Part shown: in pieces, positions 46,801 through 55,642 of the stretch
How positions within the stretch are numbered: the stretch's first letter is position 1
How the letters are laid out: the number at the start of each line of letters is the position of its first letter
NCBI GenBank assembly: GCA_951213105.1
Contig: OX578138.1
Coordinates: forward strand, 67,046,037-67,110,036
Origin: Amaurobius ferox
Lineage: Eukaryota; Arthropoda; Arachnida; Araneae; Amaurobiidae
Length of the DNA stretch: 64,000 nt
Direction of reading: 5' to 3'
Translations under genes and position numbers: made by a program
The notes under the pieces: generated by a model
Databases searched by the model: none
What the model was told of the DNA's origin: nothing
What the model saw: the letters and a program-made list of their open reading frames with translations, nothing else

Positions 46801-47993
46801 GGTGGGAAAGGCCGGACCTAGTGGTATTCACGTAAGTTATTTTATTTCATCTTTGTGGAAGGGGTAGATAGGGAAAATCGGCTGTTTCTGAGAGTATAGG
46901 ATTGTATCGTATTCTATTACAGAAACTGTTATTTCTTTTTAGAGGAATTGCAATCAAAGAAAAAACAGCTGACTCGCGATTTTATAGTGTGTTTTTAGGA
47001 ATTTTTCTAGATAAAACTAATATGGACATTTTATCTATTTTATAGATATGTCCCACCTGCCACAAGTCTTTTACGCAGAAGAAGAGTTTGACAAGACATT
47101 TAAACATCCACACAGGGCTAAAACCCTATGTCTGTGAAGAATTCCAGACGAGTTTCACTCGAAAAAGCGATATGGTACGACATGCTAAAATGCATGAAGC
47201 AAGCTTAGAATGTGGTGTGTGTGGTGAAGCGTTTTTGTCCCGAATGGACCTCCTTCGCCACACGAGGCGACACCACAATACTGTACAGCACAAGTGCGAA
47301 CTGTGTGATGAAGTATTCACACGACGCGACGTGCTGTTACAGCATATACGCCGTGCTCACCCTCACCCTTCCTCCAAGGGCGTGAAACGCAAGACGGCCG
47401 ACGTTGACAGAATAGCAAAGAGGCGAAGCACCCAGGCGATGAGAGCTCTTCGTCGCTCACAGCGAGCTTTGGGCGTTTTCACGACCCACACTTTGGAGCC
47501 CACCGAGGAGAATCGACAGGATCTAACACTGGCGTTAGAAGAGATGCGTGTACCACTGATTGCCTTGTTGAGTGAAGAACTCTCGGCTAATCAGATTAAA
47601 TGGTACCTGGTCCTCTACGCAAAGATGGTCCGACTGAATTCTGAGGGGGAGGAAGGGAGCACGACGGCCTACTTTCATAGTAGGTGTGGAATTGACCTGA
47701 TTTCTCACACGATTGAGCAACATGTGAGTGAGGGGTACCGGAAGATTCAGAGTGCTTTCGAGGACTATCAACAGTTGGGGTCGGGGTGGTCTTTGGATCA
47801 TGTGATGAAGATGGATGTTTGCGTGGGCAAGTATAAGCCTCTTCGCCCCGCAAGTTATCTGCCCCTGCCCCCCAAACTTGCGGGGCGAAGAGGCCTAACA
47901 AATGAAAACAATGTTTCACTACTACCTGAATTTTTTAAAAGTCTCACCGTAAAGGACTATTACACGGCGATGATTGGGTTGTTCAATATGTGA
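43822..47993 (+). CDS. Four-exon C2H2 zinc-finger protein, Maverick PolB-linked type, truncated
   Basis: Exons 43822-43845, 43945-44022, 46715-46831 and 47046-47993 have GTAAGT/GTGAGT donors and TTTCAG/TTTAG/TATAG acceptors, all in phase 0, giving 388 codons. Exons 1-2 encode a short acidic N-terminus (ISAEEMAVLCANNPMTKDDI). Exon 3 is P/A/V-rich. Exon 4 begins with finger CPTCHKSF, then a second finger missing one Cys (CEEF), and two more (CGVCGEAF, CELCDEVF). A basic stretch (KRKTADVDRIAKRR) follows, and then GSGWSLDHV and KYKPLRPASYLPLP, phrases I associate with arthropod Maverick proteins linked to DNA polymerase B. The last ~31 codons come from the right arm, so the polymerase part is missing. 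A DNA-binding role is likely. Confidence 0.65.
44703..46051 (-). CDS. AlkB-like dioxygenase fused to PC4 (p15) domain
   Basis: Frame 46051-45011 has 346 codons. Residues 1-185 are an ALKBH2/3-type 2OG-Fe(II) oxygenase: NHYADGHAKIGQHKDNESSL gives the HxD iron ligands H104 and D106, SHG gives H160, and ARISLTFRK gives the 2-oxoglutarate arginine R178 with R172. The family removes alkyl groups from DNA bases. After a linker, residues 250-310 match PC4: IYVTVQHFRGNVKVHFR then PTPHGVTLTPNTW, a single-strand-DNA-binding fold. A 111-codon frame (45038-44703) overlaps the end by 28 nt in the -1 frame and carries a Cys-rich end (CKSHGCTDLKHKCC); it may be the true C-terminus after a frameshift. The gene lies antisense in intron 2 of the zinc-finger gene. 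It appears intact. Confidence 0.8.
46135..46400. promoter_or_regulatory. Array of TCACGTGA/TCACATGA palindromes
   Basis: About fifteen half-conserved sites: CACGTGA at 46141, 46276, 46331 and 46378, and CACATGA or CATGTGA variants between, with repeated GATATTTCTTATC(T/G) spacers of about 28 bp. It sits just upstream of the AlkB-PC4 start codon. E-box (bHLH-type) binding is suggested by the motif; its function is inferred. Confidence 0.55.
47838..47893. repeat. 19-bp perfect inverted repeat at the arm junction
   Basis: CCTCTTCGCCCCGCAAGTT (47838-47856) and its exact reverse complement (47875-47893) lie 18 bp apart, only 3 bp before the start of the right arm. It lies within coding sequence (YKPLRPASYLPLPPKLAGRR). 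Confidence 0.9.
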
Positions 47994-50460
47994 AATACAA
48001 GTTAGTAGAATATTACTTTTGTAAAAATCTATGTATTACTTAGCTTTTATTAGAAATGTTTTTTTCTTTAAACGCTGCTTCATTCTTAGTTTTATTTTAA
48101 GTTATGTGTTAAACTCATTATTTATTTGAATTTAAAAGTGTTATTAAAAACACAAACTAAAATGTTGATGTAAAAAAAATTATAGTTGTAAGATATAATT
48201 TTTGGAAGCCCACACAAATCTATCACTTAAAAAAAAAAAAAAAACGATTCCATTCCGATGGGAATAACGTTATATTTTTCAAAGTACAATTAAACTGAAT
48301 GGCTCAATATGTGAAACATTAAAAATTATATGTAGGTCCTATTAAATGTTTTAATAAAGTCAGCGGTGGCTACGCTCAGATGGAGCATGAAATAAGTTTA
48401 TATTTTTCAAAGTACAATTAAATTGTTGTGTTTAATTACTTAATGTACTAAACAGTATTTTCACGAATGGATAAAATTAAAACAAATACATTTTTCAATT
48501 AAAAAAAATATTAAAATAACTCACCCGATTTATATCGTCTTTGGTCATGGGATTGTTTGCGCATAGGACGGCCATCTCCTCAGCGGAAATACCGAAGTCA
48601 AATTGAAAATCCATAAAAAATAATTAATATAAAATTGAAGTGCTAATCGTTGAGTCACATACAATAAAATGTAAAATAATGAAATTCAAAAATATACTTA
48701 CTTCAAAAGCACGGGAAGTAGACATCGTAAATGTTGTCGTTAACGTATTTAAATTGAAAAGCAAAGCACTGGCTGAAAAAAGAGCAGTTGACCATTGTTC
48801 GATAAGGACCGCATTTTATACCCTTTTCAGAGGCGACCTTTGTGCTAAACAAACACTGTCCTCCGAAAAGTCAGAAGCACATGATTTCCGATAAACTGGA
48901 ACATTCGATGAGCTGTTAGAAATGGCTAGAATTTGAATACTTTTATTTTCGAACATTTTAAAATTCATATCTACTTCTCTGATGCATTTTATTGACATAT
49001 ATTCTCAAACTAGTCTTCAACGCAATTTTAACTAATTATGTATGTTATTTAATGCAATTAAACTCAATTTAATTAAATATTAGTGAAATAATCGCACAAA
49101 CTTTCTCTTCTTCTACTAACTTTTTTTAAACACTTCTTTTAAATAATATGTAACAGTTCTTAATCACATATATTTTCTACTGGAAACTTTTCTCTTTCTT
49201 TTCGGATGGAGCGGAGTATAGCTTGTCGCACCATTTTTGAAAATGCCTAAGTACAATGTAGTAATAAAATAATTTTTAAATAGACAACACTTAAAAGGGT
49301 TGAATCCTATTCACTCAACACAATTTGTGTGTTCACTGGAAATCCGTATTCAATTTGTTTTTAAATATTCGAAATCATTTCGTTATTATTATAAAAATCA
49401 TATTGATATATGCTGTTAGATTTATTTAAAAAAAAAAATCCACATTGCTATATATCACTTAATACAATGTTAGCTAAGTATTACATTCATGTTTTTAAGT
49501 GTTAAAAGGGTAGAATGCTATTCACTTATCACAATTTTGAAAATGTGAAACTATACTTGAGTTTATTCAATTCATTTAAAAAAAAATTGTTGTGTCCACT
49601 GAATACAATTTTTGTGTTCATCCGTATTCAATTTGTTTTAAAAATCACGATTTTATATTCAGTCCGTAACATTCTGTTTTAAAACGCACCGAAATCCCTT
49701 TATAAAATACATCGCTATTCACGGAGCGAAAAATATTCTATCTCCTGCTTCCTCTGATAAGGTACAGTTCAAAGAAAATAATCTATGGAGCACGGGTGCT
49801 GTGGTCCAGTGGATAAGACGCGCGCCTTGTAATCAGATGGTTAGGAGTTCGAGTCCCGCTCCTGACAAGTGAGAAATAAAATTCTTTTGAAAAAAAATGC
49901 CGATAGATGGCAGCACTTCATCAAAATTCGCCAGAGGGCGCTTTAACTACGTCACGCTGATAAGATCGTTCAGTCTGTCATTGACCAGCAGAGAGGGAGG
50001 ACGTGTGCTGAGGAGCTCCAAGGCGCGACATGTCATTTCCAAATTGTGTAATACTCAAAGGTCAGTCGCTGATTGCGACATCCACTGAAACCACTTCCTC
50101 AGGTCATCCCCTCTCAAGACAATTCACTCCGAATGAGTCATCACGCCTCTTTCACAATACTGTGAAAGACTTTCGCAATTGCCCTCTTGGCCGAGGCCTC
50201 TTTCGAAAGAGGCATCCTCCCAACAGAGGCATTGGGTACTGCACCGCCTCACCAAACTTCCAAAAGTGGGAGGGGGGCACCGAGAGGCATCCTCCCAAAG
50301 AGGATCCTCTCCAAAGAGGGGGGGGGTCTCAAAAGAGGCATCCTCCCAAAGAGGATCCTCTCAAAAGAGGAAAGACCCTCTGAGAGGCATCCTCCCGAAA
50401 GAGGGCCTCCTCCGGCACCGCCTCCCCGATTTGGACTGGGACCGGTGTTTTCTAACTACT
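47897..50460. repeat. Right 2.5-kb terminal inverted repeat
   Basis: Inverted partner of the left arm. It carries antisense copies of exons 1-2 (48700-48722 and 48521-48600 region) and the TATA box, without a downstream gene. It differs by an extra CCTCTCCAAAGAGG-type repeat and small indels. Its inner edge supplies the last ~31 codons of the zinc-finger gene. Confidence 0.9.
49793..49867 (+). tRNA. tRNA-like Pol III module, right arm
   Basis: The same sequence as the left-arm module in inverted position. A box and B box are intact. Both copies would be transcribed outward, toward the element ends. Confidence 0.45.
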
Positions 50461-50466
50461 CATGTA

Positions 50467-50839
50467 ATCCACCATTTGCTTCACACAACTCAATATCAAC
50501 ATGCCCCACACCATCAACTCGAATTTCATCTTTGTTAGCAACTTTAACGCTTGAATTCATTTTTCTGAAACTTGAAAAATTTTCTCAATATGATGTCATG
50601 TGATCTGTAGCACCACTATCCAGATACCAAACAAATGGATTTTCGACTGGATTTCCATTGGATTTTTCATTTTGTTTATTTCCGCCATGGCTGTTCACTA
50701 TACAGTTGTAACCTTCAAGGCAGTTTCTTGCAATATGACCAAATTTATTGCAACAGAAACGTTTTACACGTCTTCCTTCTCTGCTATAGACTCTTGGAGA
50801 TAAACCTTTATGCCCCAGAGTAGTTTTTTTCACTTATAA
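50467..50839 (-). pseudogene. Copia zinc knuckle and aspartic protease
   Basis: CCNKFGHIARNCLEG is the nucleocapsid CCHC knuckle (CX2CX4HX4C). NPFVWYLDSGATDHMTSY is the Copia protease active site (DSGA). It then breaks off at the Polinton-type insertion. Confidence 0.88.
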
Positions 50840-51298
50840 CTTGATTTGAATCCTTATGTTTAGCTCCTCCTTTTTTGTATAAACATAGCCTTGCAATCTG
50901 TTTCTTCAATTTCTTTTTCTTCATCTCGACGATTTATTCTTTTCTCTTCAATCAAAATTATGGCTTTCACATTTTTAGTTGATAGATTCTCTTCATCTTG
51001 TTCCGGATTGAGAATTAGGGCTTCATACATCTTTGGAATGCCCAATAACATCACCAATGCAACTTATTTATCATTAAAAGAGGTGCGCTGGTGAATTTTT
51101 GATGAATATTCATTAAACGTCTAAGATAATCTATTCATTAAACGTCCAGTATAATCTTTAATCTCTTCATTGTTTTTCATTTTTATGTTGAAGATATCCC
51201 GCATTAATTGTAGAATATACAACAAACCGCATTTGGAATGAATTTCTTTAAGCCTATTCCATGCTTCTCTCATGGTAGTGCACATCTTAATATCATCT
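50840..51298 (-). pseudogene. Copia gag, central and C-terminal part
   Basis: LLGIPKMYEALILNPEQDEENLSTKNVKAIILIEEKR is the conserved end of Copia-type Gag (UBN2-like). Upstream on the minus strand, short pieces (FNEYSSKIHQRTS and MREAW) are separated by stops. A 2.8-kb element interrupts Gag at 51304/54128. Confidence 0.75.
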
Positions 51299-51304
51299 AA
51301 ATAC

Positions 51305-54127
51305 CAGGGATCGCATTCGTCCTAAAATTCCTAAAAATTTGAAGCTTCCCTTGAATTCCTAAAATTAACCTAAAATTTTTAAATCATCCTAAAATTTTGT
51401 AATGTTTTGCTGCGGCGCCAAATTTACTCTACTATCGCCCGAATGCATTCCATTCATACGGCAATCGATGTTAAAAAAGACTTCAGAAATTAAAATGTTG
51501 TTCAAAATAGCACTCATCTTTTACAAAGACGACAAAAGTGTCAATCACGACAAAATCGCTGATTCTCAATGGTTAAATCCTCTCCGTCCGCGGACGGTTT
51601 TAGTGAAATACGATCGCAAGACGAATGGCGACCCACGTGATCATTTACGACCGGAGTTTGGGGGGGAGATTCTTTTGTTTGTAGGAGTGGGAATCTCCAG
51701 TGCAAGCTAACAAACCTAGAAGCCTTTAACCTCTCAAAGAAATAAAATAGAAAAAGACGGGTTCGATTGTTGAATAGTGTGCTTCTTCATATTTACTAGA
51801 TAAATCACGAAGTTTCTCTTTCTTTGCAAAGTTAAAATTTTCATCAACTATTCTTTGTTGGGAATCAATTGTGTGCAAAAATTTTGAAGAATTTTAGGTC
51901 TAAATCCAATAATACAAATATAGTTAGTCAGATTATGATTCTCTTACGCCCCTCATTACGTAATATTTGATCAACATCATGTCAAACCAGGAGAGTAGAG
52001 AAGGAATTTTTGTCTGCTGTTAGCCACCTCTCTAGGCATTGATGATATTAAAGGATATCTCTTCAAAAGGATGCATTGCGTAGGGGCCCGGACCACATAG
52101 CAGTTTATGGAGAAAAGCAATGGATAAAACGTGATTAACGCGTTGCAGTAGCTTTGATGAAATATAGGATAACTTATTTCCCTCAGATTATTAAATTACT
52201 GCCTTCGGCGACCAGCCCTATTGTTTTTAAAAAGTTTTTAAACTTTTAATACGTTTCTTGCAGTAGCTGTCGATCGTGCACTTCTGCGACGCAAGCCATA
52301 AATAACGGGGCGGTTTATAAAGTAACTGTCGATCGCACACCTACGTTACGTGCGCAAGTCACAGCTAAGTGTGCAGTTTATGAAGTGTTGATCTTGTACC
52401 TCAGCTACGCGCGCAAGTTACGGCTAACGATGTAGTTCATGAAGTAGCTGTCGATCGCACGTCTCCGTTACGCGCTCAAGTCATGACTAATGGTTGTGTT
52501 CATGAAGTAGCTGTCTATCGCACACCTCAGCTACACGCATAAATCGTGGCTAGCGGTGCATTTCATGGAGTAGATGTCAATCGCACGCCTTCGTTACTCG
52601 CGCAAGTCATGGCTAACGGTGCAGTTGATGAAGTAGCTGTCATTCGCACACCTCAGCTACGCGGGTAAGTCACGGCTAACGGTACATTTAATGAAGTAGT
52701 TGTCTATCTCAGCTACACGCGCAAATTACGGCTAACGATGTAGTGCATGAAGTAGCTGTCGATCGCACGTCTCCGTTATGTGCTCAAGTCATAACTAATG
52801 GTTCAGTTCATTAAGTAGCTGTCTATCGCATACCTCAGCTTCACGCATAAATCGTGGTTACCGGTGCAGTTCATGGAGTAGATGTCAATCGCACGCCTTC
52901 GTTACGCGCGCAAGTGATGGCTAACGGTGCAGTTGATATAGCAGTTGTCAATTGCACACCTCAGCTACGCGGCCAAGTCACGGCTAACGGTACAGTTGAT
53001 GAAGTTGCTATCTATTTCCGCTACGCGCGCAAGTTACGGCTAACGATATAGTTCATCAAGTGGCTGTTGATCGTTTCCGTTACGCGCGAAAGTTATAACT
53101 AACGATGCAATTCATGAAGTAGCTGTCAATCGCAAACCTCAGCTACGCGCGCAAGTTATGGCTAACGATGTAGCAACATGCGCAATTCACGGCTAATGAT
53201 GCAGTTTATGAAGTTTCTGTCGATCACACACCTCAGTTACGCGCGGAAGTTATGGCTAACTCATTAAGTAGCTGTCAATCGTGTTTCCGACCGCAATGCG
53301 GGCACACGAGTAATGATACAGCTGCTGCGTATAAAATGAATCGTCTTTTATTAGCAGGTACATGCAATCCTCGTACGATATATGCAATAACGACAATTCT
53401 ACTGCATGTAATAATGATATACACGCAGCACGGGCACATGCAATTTGCCTATATTTGAAATAGCTGTCAATCGCGTTCCAGCCTACTACGAGGGTTCAAG
53501 GCTAATAGATAAACACTTTTCCCAAAATAAATTGGCTTTTTTTAGCATTATTTGCTTTAAGCCCGCCCGCTGCGCGGGTGCATGCAATCCTTGTACATTA
53601 CATGCAATAACTACTAACTTATCAGCTAGATTTTTGCTCTTATGGCCGTATTTTATGTTACAATTCTTCAAAAATTTGAAATGTGATTTTGAGCTTTTTG
53701 GATTCTTTTTTTGTTAATTATATTAAGATTTTCTTTTTCTGTTTATATAAAGTTGTTTGAAAACTAAACTAACATTTTTCTAACATACATATATAACATA
53801 TATATATAGTGTGTATGTATGTATATATTTACACAAAAAATACCTGTGATAAAGTGGCCACTGGATACTAAGTGATAATTTTAATTTTCAAGTCTACAGA
53901 GCATTAAAATGAAAAATGAAATAGGAAAAATATTCAAAAGATTACCTTTTTCTTTCAATGATGTTTGTTTTTTGTTTCAATTCTCCTTTAATTAATGAAA
54001 AGAACGGTAATTAAACAGTACTAATAATAGAAATGATAAAAATTAGCTCCTAAAATTTTCCTAAAATTTTGAAAAAAATACTTTAAATTCCTACCTAAAA
54101 TTTTTAGAAAATCTGCTATGATCCCTG
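51305..54127. mobile_element. CAGGGATCGCA element in Copia gag, 6-bp TSD
   Basis: CAGGGATCGCATTCGTCC at the left and ATCTGCTATGATCCCTG at the right, with CCTAAAATT phrases inside both ends. AAATAC is repeated at 51299-51304 and 54128-54133. There is no transposase. It carries a large minisatellite (52260-53290), a related phrase near 53465 and A/T-rich filler to the right end. Confidence 0.75.
52260..53290. repeat. ~62-bp minisatellite, 16 or so units
   Basis: Units contain GAAGTAGCTGTCGATCGCAC, a variable TACGCG block, GCAAGTCA and GGCTAACGGTGCAGTT. Two subtypes (CCTCAGCTACGCG and TCTCCGTTACGCG) mostly alternate, giving a ~125-bp higher-order period. Confidence 0.8.
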
Positions 54128-54467
54128 AAATACGTATCAACAGAAAAGTTAATGCTCGATTATTCATTTTCTTTTCGTCAGTCGTCATTTCGGATCCAAA
54201 ACCAGGATCAAAGGCTTCCAATCATCCCTCCTCAACCAAGACTGCTCTGGTACGAATAGCCCAAGAATGATAATTATCACTCGACAATTTAGAGATTCTG
54301 AATTCTTCATTCATGGCAGCAATACTTTTTATTTTAAAGTTCTGATTATAATTCGTAATATTTAAGAACTTCTAAGTACGTCTAATTAGGCAATTTACTA
54401 TAGAACAAAAAAATTATCGGCATTTCCGAAAACAAAAATATGTCTTCTTACCATTTCGCAGATAAAC
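54128..54467 (-). pseudogene. Copia leader and gag start
   Basis: Lies between the primer site and the nested element. The minus strand contains the expected leader, but gag is too degraded to define a start. SDPKPGSKASNHP near 54200 is open. Confidence 0.4.
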
Positions 54468-54486
54468 AACCCGGACATCCATAACC
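54466..54486 (-). other. Primer-binding-site-like sequence of Copia
   Basis: Minus-strand GGTTATGGATGTCCGGGTTG begins directly after the 5' LTR. Its GGTTATGG start resembles the Copia primer site for an internal initiator-tRNA(Met) fragment. The match is partial. Confidence 0.5.
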
Positions 54487-54754
54487 TGTTAGTTTTATCA
54501 GAGATAATGGATGTTTATGGTAAATAGTAAGCATTATAACTATATTAGACAGAACTATCTATTTAAATGAAAAGAAATACATCACGTAACATCTCACACA
54601 AACATGCAAAACAAAAGCACAGCTACATAAACATCGAACATAAACAAACATAGGACCTTTGTCATTCTGACAACACAAGAAAGGGTGTTCCCATTACAAA
54701 CATCAGCAATTTTACAACATGGGCTTAGGCACAACTAATAGCATATTTCTTACA
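54487..54754 (-). repeat. Copia 5' LTR (right)
   Basis: 268 bp, partner of 30489-30754. It starts TGTTAG and ends TTACA on the plus strand, followed by the target copy AAATA. Confidence 0.85.
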
Positions 54755-55642
54755 AAATATGTCACCAATCATTCACACAGAAAAGTTGTTTAAATGTACA
54801 CAAACATTCGTATCCAGGTGAAAAACCATTTGTGTGTGAATTGTGTCAGAAAGCATTCAGTTGAAAAGAGAGTTTAAATTCAGACAAACTTATACATTCA
54901 GGTGAAAAACTGTCCGTATGTGAAATATGTCAGAAAGTATTTACTCATAAACATAGTTTAAATATACACAAACTTGTACAAACTGCTGAAAAACCAATTG
55001 TGTGTCAAAAACCCAGACCACTCAACTCACCTTAAGGCATGAGCAGCAAATTGAGTGGCCGGGAACAGACCAATTGTGTGTCGAAAGCCCAGGCCAGCCG
55101 ACTCATCTGAAGATATAGAGCAACCAAGAGGATGGCCGGAGACCAATTGTGTGTGGAAACCCCAGGTCGTCCGACTCATCCAGAGGACTTGAGTAACTAT
55201 TTGGACGACCGGGAAGGAAAGTTAGCGGACGCCAACTCCCAAGTCAGAAAACTTTCACATTCAAAAATGAATTAAATGCACACATACATGTACATACAGG
55301 CAAAAAACCATTTGTGTCTGAAATATGACAGGAATCCTTGCCACGCAAAGGTGAATTAAATATACACATCTACATACAGGAGAAAAAACATCTGTGTGTA
55401 AAATCTGTCAGAAAGCATTCACAGTAAAAAGTGATTTAAACAAACGCATACATACAGGTGAAAAATCTTTTATGTGTAAAATATGTCAGAAAGCATTGCC
55501 ATGGAAAGAATGTTTAAATGTCTGTATAATATGTCAGAAAGCATTTGCACAGAAATTACACTTAAATGGAGGCAAACTTGGGCATACAGATGAAAAACCA
55601 TTTGCATGAGAAATATATCAAAGTATTCACACAAAAAAGTGA
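54755..55642 (+). pseudogene. Zinc-finger copy 2, right of Copia
   Basis: Resumes the finger cut at 30488 (TGTCACCAATCATTCACACAG). More fingers follow (CELCQKAFS with a stop, CEICQKVFTHKHSLNIHK), then three SINE-tail modules. The 55394-55612 stretch reads ICQKAFTVKSDLNKRIHTGEK and CLNVCIICQKAFAQK, matching the decayed end of copy 1. It is interrupted at 55643 by a 1.4-kb element. Confidence 0.8.
54993..55216 (-). repeat. Three consecutive SINE-tail modules
   Basis: Modules at 55006-55068, 55082-55141 and about 55155-55216 (CCCAGACCACTCAACTCACC, CCCAGGCCAGCCGACTCATC and CCCAGGTCGTCCGACTCATC types) are each preceded by ACCAATTGTGTGT (54993, 55069, 55142). The last is followed by a 24-bp tail before finger sequence resumes at 55241. 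The modules differ from one another, so this is not one recent local duplication. Confidence 0.8.

Larger units (their letters stand above)
42125..50460. mobile_element. Maverick/Polinton-type element, 8.3 kb, with AlkB-PC4 gene
   Basis: The target duplication CATGTA is at 42119-42124 and 50461-50466. The termini AGTAGTTAGAAAACACCGG and CCGGTGTTTTCTAACTACT fit the AG...CT ends and 6-bp TSD of Mavericks/Polintons. The arms 42125-44642 and 47897-50460 are inverted copies (~2.5 kb) with few differences. The core encodes a zinc-finger protein resembling the N-terminal region linked to Maverick DNA polymerase B, and an AlkB-PC4 fusion. No integrase, capsid, ATPase, protease or polymerase domain is present, so it is a reduced, probably non-autonomous form (full elements are 15-20 kb). 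Confidence 0.85.
30489..54754 (-). mobile_element. Copia LTR retrotransposon, hub of a nested cluster
   Basis: The LTRs lie at 30489-30754 and 54487-54754. The outer ends are TG...CA and the target duplication AAATA is at 30484-30488 and 54755-54759. Reading the minus strand gives gag, CCHC knuckle, protease, integrase, SH3-like region, reverse transcriptase and RNase H. At least five later insertions (31388-34486, 35336-40128, 40555-40951, 42125-50460, 51305-54127) account for 19.4 kb and leave about 4.8 kb, typical for Copia. Stops and frameshifts make it inactive. Confidence 0.9.

Noticed and set aside
47535..47919. Minus-strand frames of 88 and 107 codons
   Set aside because: Shadows of the zinc-finger exon 4, which has domain support on the plus strand.
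48640..48998. Open frames of 84 and 60 codons identical to those at 43549-43907
   Set aside because: They are mirror images created by the inverted arms. The real content is exons 1-2 and the promoter of the zinc-finger gene; the frames run across intron or upstream sequence.
42125..50460. Densovirus or other parvovirus-like genome because of the long inverted ends
   Set aside because: The 6-bp target duplication, AG...CT ends and PolB-linked zinc-finger protein fit Mavericks; no NS1 helicase or capsid sequence is present.
50030..50603. Three overlapping long frames rich in RHPPKE/REASSQ/RGILPK
   Set aside because: They translate the GAGGCATCCTC iterons near the terminus in three frames. 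The low-complexity periodicity explains the openness.
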